64,000 nt of DNA from Achatina immaculata (lineage: Eukaryota; Mollusca; Gastropoda; Stylommatophora; Achatinidae): contig CM019693.1 of assembly GCA_009760885.1 (NCBI GenBank), positions 48,891,269-48,955,268 of the forward strand, read 5' to 3'. This document shows positions 23,401 to 31,399 of the stretch, one piece after another. Position 1 is the stretch's first letter. Every line of letters begins with the position of its first letter. Under the pieces are notes generated by a model. That model was not told where the DNA came from. It worked only from the letters and a program-made list of their open reading frames with translations, and ran no database searches. The position numbers and the translations under genes are program-made.

Positions 23401-24188
23401 CTTCGTCCTGTGTGTTTTTGTATGATTAAGACTCACGCCAAAACGTCACAACTGTGTACTTGTTAAGTAATAAAGCTGTTCCTACTTTTTTCCTAGTTTA
23501 TACTTTTTGGTATCACAGCTTTACTGCAATGGCTCCGTGTATAGTTTATTCATACACTAATTATTGTATGTTATACAACAGTGAAATGAGATGTACCTAC
23601 AGACCCAGTGATATGACCCAAGATGTTTTGGTTCTGTACAACTACAAAAAGTCTAATGTGTCTAAGAAACAGAACTGCAGGTATAGGCTGTAATTGCAGA
23701 TAAAGAAGAAAATGAATGGCACGGATGAGAAACCAGAAATGTCATTGCTGTATTACTTAGTAAGCAAAGCTGTGTCTCATTGGTCTGACAACGAAAACAA
23801 GAAACAGAATCAGCTGAAGATCCTGCTTCTGTGGGCAGATAACTCATGATAGTGATGATGACTGAGTCTTAAATACTGATGTAATGACCCTGTTTGTCTT
23901 CCACGAACAGGAAAACAGGACAGTGACATCGAGACGGTTGCTGTTTGTGCTGGTTCAGGGTCTAGTGTGCTGCACGGCGCCGAGGCTGACCTTCTTGTGA
24001 CAGGTGAGATGACACATCATGAAGTCCTGGATGCTGTTCACAGAGGCTCAAATGTCATCTTGTGTCGCCATAGTAACACAGAGCGGGGCTACCTGAGTCA
24101 CCTGAAGAATAAGCTGACGGTCATCCTGGGTAGTTCTGTTGAGGTTTTTGTGTCGGAGACGGACAGAGACCCGCTGGAAGTAGTTTGA
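11418..24188 (+). CDS. NIF3L1: NIF3-like protein 1, six exons
   Basis: Six exons join in phase: 11418-11478, 12805-13101, 17078-17276, 18456-18579, 21238-21358 and 23911-24188. They give 359 residues from the ATG at 11418, against about 377 in human. Family motifs are all present: SWDNVGLLVEPSPP near the N-terminus, SYHPPIF and SPHTSHDA, then the central insert domain, LGMGRKAEL, CAGSGSSVLHGAEADL, TGEMTHHEVLDA and HSNTERG, ending SETDRDPLEVV. The histidines and the final glutamate are the expected dinuclear metal ligands of the NIF3/DUF34 fold. Function in animals is poorly defined: a metal-binding protein reported to interact with transcriptional regulators and possibly mitochondrial in some species. 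The frame stays open upstream of the ATG to an acceptor-like AG at 11290-11291, so an N-terminal extension from another exon is possible. Introns hold minisatellites, a LINE, SINE, mariner, piggyBac and a foldback. Confidence 0.95.
11594..12165 (+). repeat. 19-bp minisatellite in NIF3L1 intron 1
   Basis: About 30 copies of a 19-bp unit TACTTGGTTGTTTTTATTG, with a TATCTTG variant alternating. The unit contains no stop in any forward frame, so all three + frames stay open for about 190-235 codons and would spell a repetitive hydrophobic peptide; this is not evidence of coding. An AATAAA-like ACAATAAATTC at 11504 precedes it. Confidence 0.95.
12604..12804 (+). repeat. 47-bp tandem repeat containing the exon 2 splice acceptor
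   Basis: Four full 47-bp units plus the start of a fifth. Each begins TTATTTGCTGC(C)AG and the fifth is the working acceptor of NIF3L1 exon 2 (AG at 12803-12804). Earlier AGs lie at 12616-17, 12662-63, 12710-11 and 12757-58. Confidence 0.9.
12805..13101 (+). CDS. NIF3L1: NIF3L1 exon 2
   Basis: Encodes the most conserved part of the N-terminal half: SWDNVGLLVEPSPP, the metal-ligand segment SYHPPIF, WKERLVVECMENRIAVFSPH and NDWLLSAF. Donor GTAGGT at 13102. The phase (1 in, 1 out) joins both neighbours. Confidence 0.95.
13160..13415 (+). mobile_element. tRNA-derived SINE in NIF3L1 intron 2
   Basis: The first 76 bp fold like a tRNA: GGTGTCT at 13160-13166 pairs with AGGCACC at 13229-13235. There is a good A box (TGGCGAAGTGG, 13170-13180) and a degenerate B box (CTTTGAATTC, 13213-13222). 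The body that follows (CACCCAGCTGTAGAAATGGG, then GGCAGCCAGGCGTGATACTG) recurs on the minus strand at 51240-51400 joined to a LINE 3' end. Likely an old RNA polymerase III-transcribed SINE. Confidence 0.8.
13740..13985 (+). repeat. 27-bp minisatellite
   Basis: About nine copies of a 27-bp unit (GAAGGAATGAGGATTAATG plus a variable octamer). Because 27 is divisible by 3, one frame stays open (GMRINESYE repeats). Intron 2 of NIF3L1; not coding. Confidence 0.9.
14274..15107 (-). mobile_element. 5'-truncated LINE family A insertion
   Basis: Flanked by a 9-bp target-site duplication AGTTGAATT (14265-14273 and 15108-15116). The minus strand encodes the polymerase C-terminus: LYGSESWTIGKSAQKSLEA, MWFIRRMLRIPWTAKITNEE, CTFIGHAMRRGGIENIVTTG, RGRPREMILDSL and ends near RHGT. 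The 5' end lies just upstream of the YADD region (the rc of 15060-15040 gives NLQYADN-like codons). The 3' end is CCTGATGATGATG. Frame broken near the 5' end. Inserted in NIF3L1 intron 2. Confidence 0.9.
15180..16082. mobile_element. Non-autonomous piggyBac-type element with TTAA duplication
   Basis: Starts TTAACTCTTCCCGAGC and ends GCTTGAGAAGAGTTAA, so imperfect 12-bp inverted repeats CTCTTCYCRAGC are bounded by TTAA on both sides. The neighbouring repeat unit at 14239-14252 reads TTTCACTTAATTTG, which is exactly the pre-insertion site with one TTAA. Internal sequence encodes no recognisable transposase; a frame at 15680-15943 (LQAIVLCLTGLELREVHS) is of unknown origin. Internal base composition is AT-rich, with GC-rich ends. 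Confidence 0.8.
16235..16550 (-). pseudogene. Degenerate LINE fragment
   Basis: Minus-strand translation across frames resembles the LINE A segment …FIGHMMR..G…LVTTGKIEGKRSRGRP…; for example GHMIREQRSYELGNDWKI and MRKRRRGKPTEIYLSRL. Too decayed for a boundary call. Confidence 0.5.
16660..17060. other. Intronic sequence with a short direct repeat
   Basis: Apart from a twice-repeated segment of about 50 bp around AAGTCTATGGTACAAGTTGA (16810-16910), nothing is recognised. Part of NIF3L1 intron 2. Confidence 0.5.
17078..17276 (+). CDS. NIF3L1: NIF3L1 exon 3
   Basis: Acceptor TTTCTTTCCTAG; encodes VKKTSVSPVELTQQFPEGNT through SRLRKNKEVFTMHPVRSS, part of the variable central insert. Two donors compete: GTAAGA at 17263 and GTAAGT at 17277. 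Only the second keeps the phase with exon 4, so 17276 is chosen. Confidence 0.9.
17277..18455. other. NIF3L1 intron 3
   Basis: Holds a (CA)n run at 17760-17780 and two tRNA-A-box-like spots (17380 and 17615) that do not fold into a tRNA. No exon or recognisable transposon seen. Confidence 0.5.
18456..18579 (+). CDS. NIF3L1: NIF3L1 exon 4
   Basis: Acceptor CACGTCAG; one base completes a serine codon, then STGNEQLRLRVECQEAEV continues to SVTPLSK. It matches the human segment beginning TGNEEQTRINLNC in position and style. Donor GTTTGT, phase 0. Confidence 0.9.
18670..19508 (+). mobile_element. Internally deleted mariner-like element
   Basis: Terminal inverted repeats match over about 27 bp (TGAAGGGAAGTCACTAAGTA at the left; AGTTACTTAGTGACTTCCCT at the right) and are flanked by TA (18668-18669 and 19509-19510). 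The + strand keeps the transposase N-terminal region (TEEEQRSVVQFLWAKGH, then RAEIVDKVQLGHPVRI, QLNFQK) and the C-terminal catalytic region (LEHPPYSPHLASSDFHLFGP, SSDEEVETEV). The intervening part, with the first two catalytic aspartates, is deleted, and several stops occur. At 839 bp against about 1.3 kb for a full mariner, it is a non-autonomous copy in NIF3L1 intron 4. Confidence 0.9.
19665..20295 (+). repeat. 55-bp minisatellite
   Basis: About eleven copies of a 55-bp unit (core GATAACATGACCCAATCCCA, then GGACTTGTAGATAGTTTTCT). A few copies carry an extra ATGATAAGA-type insert. NIF3L1 intron 4. Confidence 0.9.
20605..20805 (+). repeat. 32-bp minisatellite
   Basis: About six copies of a 32-bp unit (GACTTGTCATATGACATGAT then ACCTATGCTTT) with alternation between ATGACATGAT and ATTACATGCT. 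NIF3L1 intron 4. Confidence 0.9.
21238..21358 (+). CDS. NIF3L1: NIF3L1 exon 5
   Basis: Acceptor TTTTATAACCAG; encodes VPTLGMGRKAELIAPVTMET and ends HVSVATAI plus one base. The GMGR motif marks return to the conserved C-terminal half. Donor GTAAGT. Confidence 0.93.
21485..21900 (+). pseudogene. LINE fragment ending in a 40-bp tandem array
   Basis: The + strand reads LEAAEMWFLKRMLGIAW, then TEMT and, further on, SADRKYQRQWSVRVS, the usual order of a LINE C-terminus. The last segment (GAGAGTCAGCAGATAGAAAA…) is itself repeated about four times with a 40-bp period from 21734. NIF3L1 intron 5. Confidence 0.65.
22265..23510. mobile_element. Large foldback element with Penelope-like terminal sequence
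   Basis: Two arms of about 600 bp (about 22265-22886 and 22914-23510) are inverted copies of each other around a 27-nt loop (22887-22913); near the loop the arms read TCCTGAATGTAGCAGTTCTC and the reverse complement with few mismatches. Both outer ends carry, toward the outside, TGATTAAGGCTCATGCCGAAA (or TGATTAAGACTCACGCC), TGTGTACTTGTTAAG and AATAAAGCTGTTCCTAC. That layout resembles the terminal repeats of Penelope-like elements with their hammerhead motif. No coding capacity. Lies in NIF3L1 intron 5. Confidence 0.75.
23911..24188 (+). CDS. NIF3L1: NIF3L1 exon 6 (last)
   Basis: Acceptor CTTCCACGAACAG; encodes VAVCAGSGSSVLHGAEADLL, TGEMTHHEVLDAVHRGSNVI, the metal-binding HSNTERG and the C-terminus SETDRDPLEVV, stop at 24186-24188. 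CRHSNTERG replaces the CEHSNTERG of the human protein; the ligand residues are unaffected. Confidence 0.95.
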
Positions 24189-24356
24189 CTGGGACTGGCA
24201 GGAAGTCCAAGTTTTGTAATGTTATCAAAAATGTAGCATAATGGGGGACACCAGTCTCTGATGTAGTGTAATTATAGTTTTATTGCTTAATATTATTGCT
24301 TTATTTATGTGACCAAAGTTTAGCATTATTTTACTCAACCTTTTATGTATGATATT

Positions 24357-24362
24357 AATAAA
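24357..24362 (+). terminator. NIF3L1: NIF3L1 poly(A) signal
   Basis: AATAAA lies 169 bp after the stop codon, followed by a GT-rich stretch at about 24380-24400, as expected for a cleavage and polyadenylation site. Confidence 0.8.
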
Positions 24363-24399
24363 GCATGCAAGTTTATTTTGTTCTTGTGCATGGGGCGTA

Positions 24400-24672
24400 A
24401 CATTTAAAACATTTGTTACAGTACAGATCTGAAGTTAGCAACATTTGTTACAGTACAGATCTGAAGTTAGCAACATTTGTTACAGTACAGATCTGAAGTT
24501 AGCAACATTTGTTACAGTACAGATATGAAGTTAGCAATATTTGTTACAGTACAGATCTGAAGTTAGCAACATTTGTTACAGTACAGATCTGAAGTTAGCA
24601 ACATTTGTTACAGTACAGATCTGAAGTTAGCAACATTTGTTACAGTACAGATCTGAAGTTAGCAACATTTGT
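24400..24672 (+). repeat. 32-bp minisatellite after NIF3L1
   Basis: About eight copies of a 32-bp unit (ACATTTGTTACAGTACAGAT then CTGAAGTTAGCA), starting roughly 40 bp downstream of the NIF3L1 poly(A) signal. Confidence 0.95.
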
Positions 24673-25690
24673 TGTATGAAGGTGAATCAAACTTACAAAA
24701 ATGTGAGTAAAATTTCTGAAAAAAAAACCCCCCTGAAGAAACGGGTGGAAATCTCTTAGTACTAGCATCTGTTAGCACTAGCATCAGTGACATCAGTAAG
24801 CAGATGGTGCCAGATTGAGAACAACACGACAAGATAGTAACTACGCTACAGACATGTTCTAAGGAAGAAGTGCATTCTGTCATCCAGTTCTTGTCTGCCA
24901 AAAGTCTGAATCCCTCTGTCAGACACATCATGAAATATCTAGTGTGTATGGTAGTTAGTGCGTGTGCAAGGGTCAAGTCTACAGCTGGGTTATGAAGTTC
25001 AGGACACACATAACACGCTTACACACCAGGCATTCTGGGCAAGCATATAAGGGATGCCATGTACCAGTGGCTGAAAAAGTCACGATGAGGAGTTTTTTTC
25101 TTACTGGAATTCAAGTGCTGGTGGCATGAAAGCATTGCAGAGTAAGGGACTAAGCTGAAAAAATAGGGATGTTACTTCTCCAGTGCTAAATACAAGCTTT
25201 ATGTAATCTGCATTATTTTATAGAGAGATTAAAGAGACTGTGCATCTTTGGCCGCAGGGATAGTCAGATATAGAAGGCAGCCATAACAAAACATGTATTG
25301 TAAGATATTGTTATTTTTTATAAATTATAATCTCATCAGAAAAAATTACAGCCATATTCCTGTCCTCAAGCTGTTCTCATCACTGTACAGCATGTGATAC
25401 TGTAAAGTTGTTTCAAAAGCTGAGAAGAGTGATTTCTTCATAGAAGACTGAATTTGGTTTAAAAAAAAAAAAAAGCAGTGAGTTTTTCAATAAATAGTTC
25501 TGGCAGATGCTGCAAAGACAGCTGTGGTAGCTGCTGACTTCCAGTTCATGAAAAGAATGAAAAATGGCAGGCTGATCATTTGTCTGAAACCTGGTCATGT
25601 CTGCATGAATAAAAACTCCAGATACAACCTGGCAGATAGATGAGACAGGAAGGAAGAGAGATTTTCATTCACTGGAAGAACAGAGGTTGT
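24673..25690. other. Intergenic sequence, no gene recognised
   Basis: Short frames only, a 14-bp A-run at 25460, and no family match recognised on either strand. Confidence 0.5.
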
Positions 25691-25940
25691 ACAAGGACAT
25701 TACTGAGTTTGTGGTGTATTGTCCTTAGAATATCTTCACATGGAGATTACAAGGACATTTACTGAGTTTGTGGTGTATTGTCCTTAGATTATCATCACTT
25801 GCAGATTACAAGGACATTTACTGAGTTTGTGGTGTATTGTCCTTAGATTATCATCACTTGCAGATTACAAGGACATTTACTGAGTTTGTGGTGTATTGTC
25901 CTTAGATTATCATCACTTGCAGATTACAAGGACATTTATA
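25690..25940 (+). repeat. ~60-bp minisatellite
   Basis: Four copies of a unit of about 60 bp (ACAAGGACATTTACTGAGTT, GTGGTGTATTGTCCTTAGAT, TATCATCACTTGCAGATT). Confidence 0.9.
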
Positions 25941-26134
25941 CATTTACTTCTTTCTAAAAGACATGTGAATTTTAGAGCTGAGATGAACAACATTCAGCAC
26001 AGCTAGAGCACCCTACAAGAAGTGTCAGTAGACACTGCAGGTTGTGCTGGATGATGATTGCTTTATTGAGCGTAGTCCAGGCAGTCTGATGGATAGATGG
26101 ATGTTTAGCTTGTTATTCTGCAGCTCTTTTTCTT

Positions 26135-26590
26135 TCTACACCAGGATATAATATCGTGGCTTCATAAGCCAGATTTCTACACCAGGATATAATATCGTGG
26201 CTTCATAAGCCAGATTTCTACACCAGGATATAATATCATGGCTTCATAAGCCAGATTTCTACACCAGGATATAATATCATGGCTTCATAAGCTAGATTTC
26301 TACACCAGGATATAATATCGTGGCTTCATAAGCTAGATTTCTACACCAGGATATAATATCGTGGCTTCATAAGCCAGATTTCTACACCAGGATATAATAT
26401 CATGGCTTCATAAGCTAGATTTCTACACCAGGATATAATATCGTGGCTTCATAAGCCAGATTTCTACACCAGGATATAATATCGTGGCTTCATAAGCCAG
26501 ATTTCTACACCAGGATATAATATCATGGCTTCATAAGCCAGATTTCTACACCAGGATATAATATCATGGCTTCATAAGCCAGATTTCTCA
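26135..26590 (+). repeat. 41-bp minisatellite
   Basis: About eleven copies of a 41-bp unit (TTTCTACACCAGGATATAAT then ATCGTGGCTTCATAAGCCAGA), with G/A and C/T variants that alternate between copies. Confidence 0.95.
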
Positions 26591-26924
26591 GCATTGTTTC
26601 TTCACGTTAACTTCATTTCCTTGTTTGTCACTTTTCAGTTTCACTCAGAACTTTGCCTTGCCCAGGTAGAATTTATTGTTCAGCCTGTTTCATAAATAAC
26701 AAATATAAATATTTCTATGCAATGTACAGATATTGTTCAGCATCTTCAGTCATTTCTGGCCATGGAGTGTTGCACTACTGAAACAAGAGCATTCTTATCA
26801 TTTCTCTCATTAGATCCATCTTTTTTTTTTTTTTTTCGCCTAACTTCTGGAGTTTCTGTTGGTCATGACTGAGTTTATGACTCATGACCTCACAGTGCAA
26901 CACTCATATCTCATTAGTTTACAT

Positions 26925-27225
26925 CTCTGACAGACAGCTGTGCTCATCTAGCTACTCTCTCACTGTATGAGATCTCTGACAAACAGTTGCGGGCATCTAG
27001 CTACTCTCTTGCTATGTGATATCTCTGACAAACAGCTGTGGACATCTAGCTACTCTCTTGCTGTGTGACATCTCTGACAGACAGTTATGGAAGTCTAGCT
27101 GCTCTCTCACTGTATGACATCTCTGACAAACAGTTGTGGAAATCTAGCTACTCTCTTGCTGTGTGACATCTCTGACAAACAGTTGTGGCCATGTAGCTAC
27201 ACTCTTGCTGTATGACATTGGCTAC
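26925..27225 (+). repeat. ~58-bp degenerate tandem repeat
   Basis: About five copies around ATCTCTGACAAACAGTTGTG and ATCTAGCTACTCTCTTGCTG, more diverged than the neighbouring arrays and therefore older or less homogenised. Confidence 0.85.
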
Positions 27226-28190
27226 AGTGAATGTCATTAAGAATGTGTCCATCTTTCATTTGGTGGACACAAACATGTACAGCTATATACATTATAACAT
27301 GTGTAGCCTGTTGTCTGCAGTTATATCTGACAAAGACATTTTTGTATGCAGCCAAACTTCCACAGGTTTTCTCTCTTTTATATCAGATTTTTATGTTGCT
27401 AAATTTACTTGCAAGTTTTAATAAAATTTATTATAACAACAGTGATCATGTAATATATGTTGAGTGTTTATATGACGTATGAAGGGAGAGACATAGAAGC
27501 AACTGATGGGGTAGAAAGTTGTGAATGTTACTGTAAACAAATAGAACTAGTGAATGTTCATTCAAAACATAAAATAAGGATGTTGTTTCCTTGTATACCT
27601 CCATTTCCTATAACTAGCCAGTTTTGGCTCTTTGAGTTCTTTTTGAACCAGAGATGCAATCCTACTGTTCCTGTCTATACAGTTCTTTGCCTGATACAAC
27701 TTGAACTGAACTTCTTTGATTCAATGGCCGCATGTTATGAATATATCCAGACCAGATCAGTGGTGTGGCCATGGGCAGTAAAACTGACCCTGTCTACTTG
27801 TGGCTCACTCTGAGCAACGGATCATAGAATTGTAGACGGATACTTTCCCAGCCTAATAAATGTGACACACACTTACCACAGCATCAGCAACACTGCAGTA
27901 TTATAGGAGCACCTTGACAGTTTCATCAAGTCTGTGGAGAAGTTCACCCCATTCTGCAGTCTCTTTCATCTCTCACACATCCACATCTTCTGTGAAGTTT
28001 CTTGACATCTCTGTCAGTATTGCTTTCACAGATCTTCAGCTTGAGTCCACTATAAACCAACTGATTCTCACATATGTATCTTCTACCAAGACTCTGTCAT
28101 CTCACATTCTTAGATTGAGTTGTTTATGTTGATAGCTTCTTGCCTGTCAAGAAGAGGCCCATAAGATGTCTGACTTTTCCCACCAACATG
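27226..28190. other. Intergenic sequence, no gene recognised
   Basis: Contains the longest untyped + frame of the area (27457-27810, 118 codons), but with no domain, signal peptide or splice context I can recognise. Treated as non-coding. Confidence 0.4.
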
Positions 28191-28194
28191 TCTA

Positions 28195-28335
28195 TCCAGA
28201 GCATGTTCTCACCTCATCCTGGAACCATACAGGCCACATTACTGGTCAGAAGGTCCTCTCTCCTAAATGTTCTCACCTCATCCTGAAACCATGCAGGTCA
28301 CATTACTGGTCAGAAGGTCCTCTCTCCTAAATGTT
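28195..28335 (+). repeat. Two-copy ~70-bp tandem repeat
   Basis: Direct duplication around TGTTCTCACCTCATCCTGGA and GTCAGAAGGTCCTCTCTCCT. Confidence 0.85.
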
Positions 28336-28594
28336 CCTGCAGCTCTGACAGTGTGAAGCTGACCTTGACATACCATCCTCACAGTCTGGGAGTTAAGAGC
28401 ACCCTGTTTCCTCATCTCCCTGAGCCCCAGGCTGGGTTAGAAACCCCAACTTTTTCCGAATAGAAAGAAAATAAATCTTCCGTGAATACTTCTTCAGACT
28501 GACTAAAAGTTTAAACATCAGGAACAAATTCAGAATTTTCTCTTAGTTCTGGTGGCAGCTCACTGTGAGCACTAGTTTATCATCCAGGAAGTTT

Positions 28595-29265
28595 TTTTTG
28601 TTTTTTTTCATGGAATCTCTGTTAGATCTAGAGTTTTTCTGTCATAGAGTCTCTGTTAGATTTAGAGTTTTTCTGTCGTAGAGTTTCTGTTAGATCTATG
28701 GTTTTTCTATCATAGAGTCTCTGTTAGATTTAGAGTTTTTCTGTCATAGAGTCTCTGTTAGATTTAGAGTTTTTCTGTCATAGAGTTTCTGTTAGATCTA
28801 GAGTTTTTCTGTCATAGAGTCTCTGTTAGATTTAGAGTTTTTCTATCGTAGAGTTTCTGTTAGATCTAGGGTTTTTCTATCATAGAGTCTCTGTTAGATT
28901 TAGAGTTTTTCTGTCATAGAGTCTCTGTTAGATTTAGAGTTTTTCTGTCATAGAGTCTCTGTTAGATTTAGAGTTTTTCTATCGTAGAGTTTCTGTTAGA
29001 TCTAGGGTTTTTCTATCATAGAGTCTCTGTTAGATTTAGAGTTTTTCTATCGTAGAGTTTCTGTTAGATCTAGGGTTTTTCTATCATAGAGTCTCTGTTA
29101 GATTTAGAGTTTTTCTGTTGTAGAGTTTCTGTTAGATCTAGGGTTTTTCTATCATAGAGTCTCTGTTAGATTTAGAGTTTTTCTGTCGTAGAGTTTCTGT
29201 TAGATCTAGGGTTTTTCTGTCGTAGAGTGTCTGTTAAATCTAGGGTTTTTCTGTCGTGGATAAAA
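28595..29265 (+). repeat. ~34-bp minisatellite
   Basis: About 19 copies of a unit of about 34 bp (TTTTTCTGTCATAGAGTCTC then TGTTAGATTTAGAG). Two unit types (…CATAGAGTCTC…TTTAGAG and …CGTAGAGTTTC…TCTAGGG) alternate, suggesting a higher-order dimer. Confidence 0.9.
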
Positions 29266-29529
29266 TTTAAAAGCCCAATCTATGTAACACTGTTCCAGGT
29301 AGACACTTTTAACCCCTTGACCTCAAGCAGTCTCCAGTGAACCCTGGGGTTCAGCATATGCACTGTAATTGAGTTTTTGTGTTAGCACTGACACTTAATC
29401 TAGTTGCACAGTCCAGAATACTGTTGGAAAACTTGTGGATTTTGTCCTGCTTGTCTGCACTGACTCTGTTTAAATCATGTCGTTCACTAAACTGCATAGC
29501 TCGAGACTGGTCTCCAACTCCTAGAGTCA

Positions 29530-29595
29530 TTCATTTGCATGTCCCTTGCGGAACTTTGCCTTCCTAACAGCTCTCCTGTACGCCTCTCCTAGATC
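29530..29595 (-). mobile_element. Short LINE family B 3' end relic
   Basis: Minus-strand match to GCAAAGTTCCGCAAGGGACA-type sequence shared with 6490-6525, 51405-51475 and 62740-62805. Only about 65 bp survive. Confidence 0.55.
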
Positions 29596-29599
29596 TCTC

Positions 29600-31000
29600 T
29601 TAGAGTACTCCCCATTTTAAAAGAGCCATATCACATCTCAGATAAGTCTGCCTTTGTCATTTGACTGTAATCTATTGTCTCTCTGATGTCTGATCCTCAT
29701 ATTGTCTTCTACACATGTTAAATATGATCCATATGATATTGTTTTTAAACATTACCATTTGATTTATGTGGTCTTATCTAGAAAAAGTATCCATGATCTA
29801 CACAGTGTATTCTGACAGAATTTGTGAAAGTGTGATCTGTCAACTGACACAAACATACAGGAACTGAAGTGTGCCACTAATGACAGATATAGGCAAAACT
29901 TGTCAAATATTTAACTGCTTTAATTTTCTCCACAAATGCTTTAAGCTAGAGACATACATGCATATGCTACTAAACTATCTTGTAGGTCGCAATGGATCAC
30001 AGTTTTTATTAGGTTATGGACTGGTTTTACATACACAAGAAATGATGTAATAAAATTATAACCTCACTTAGTCTTTAATATGTCTAATGTCGTCAATGCA
30101 GAAAACTGGTTCAACAGGTCTACATGCCTGTGTCAAAGAGACATACAAACAGCACAAAATATCTTTCAGAGTTTGCCAGCCACACAAGATGAAACCAGAC
30201 CACAGATCCCTACAAGATTATGATGATGCTTGAGGCAGACTGTTATGTATGTGTGCAGTGAAGAAGAAGAAGAAGAATACAATATACGGAGGACATTAAG
30301 AGTCTACTGTTATTGCAGCTACAGTTTGTGGTCATTCTGGCACATGATTGTTACAGGAAAGACGCCAAAATGTGCAGACATTACAGCTTTAGGAAGAAAG
30401 AACTAACTTTAGTGCAAGATTAGAAATGAGAAATAGAATTTTTGGTAAAATAAGACTAGATCAAGTATATAACCAGAGGAATAAAAGTTTGGATTCAGTA
30501 AGAGAAACAAAACAAATGAAGGAAAATTCAGAAATGATGGTAGTAGTGAAAGATTTGATGGAAGACCACATTTATAGATGCACAGCTGAGCCAGAAGTAT
30601 GGGCGTATACAGGTTTCGGAAAGACAGGAAGAAAATGCTGTGAATGTAACAAAAGTACAACATTTGTTGGATGGGACAGTCTTCTTGATATACAAAAAAC
30701 AGGAGATCTAAAGTATAATTAATCTCCCAGCAACTTTTCGCCTTGGAGAGGTAAGAAAAGGCAAACACGAGCAGACCTCCACCCCTTAGAAATTAATATA
30801 ACAATTTCAACAACATTTTATAAAACAATATTAAACACATCAACAACATTTGATAGGATAACAAGACTAGAACTTCAGCAACATCCAACAAAACAGCAAA
30901 ATGAGTCCTCTCAGCACATTAAATAAACCAACAAAAATAAACGCCTCAAGAAGATTCAGTGAAGTAAGATTAAAGACTTCTAACAGCTGTCAATAAACAA
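29600..31000. other. Intergenic sequence with one unassigned frame
   Basis: A + frame at about 30426-30720 encodes MRNRIFGKIRLDQVYNQRN and a cysteine pair motif RKCCECNKSTTFVGWDSL. I do not recognise it, and there is no supporting splice or promoter context. Otherwise AT-rich unassigned DNA. Confidence 0.35.
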
Positions 31001-31014
31001 TATCAAACAAACTC

Positions 31015-31305
31015 AGCACCACTGACACAGACATCATACAGCACTACTAACACAAACATCATGCAGCACTACTAACACAAACATCATGCAGCACTACTAA
31101 CACAAACATCATGCAGCACTACTAACACAAACATCATGCAGCACTACTAACACAGACATCATGCAGCACTACTAACACAGACATCATGCAGCACTACTAA
31201 CACAGACATCATGCAGCACTACTAACACAAACATCATGCAGCACTACTAACACAAACATCATGCAGCACTACTAACACAAACATCATGCAGCACCACAGA
31301 CACAG
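31015..31305 (+). repeat. 25-bp minisatellite
   Basis: About eleven copies of ACTACTAACACAAACATCAT plus GCAGC (25 bp), with an A/G variant (ACACAAAC or ACACAGAC). Confidence 0.95.
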
Positions 31306-31399
31306 ATATCATGAGCTTGCTGTCTCAGTGCCAGCTTTACCCAGAGGTCAAACCTTCTGAAGAGCTTCAAGTATGGGAAGCAAACCGAAAAAAAAACAC

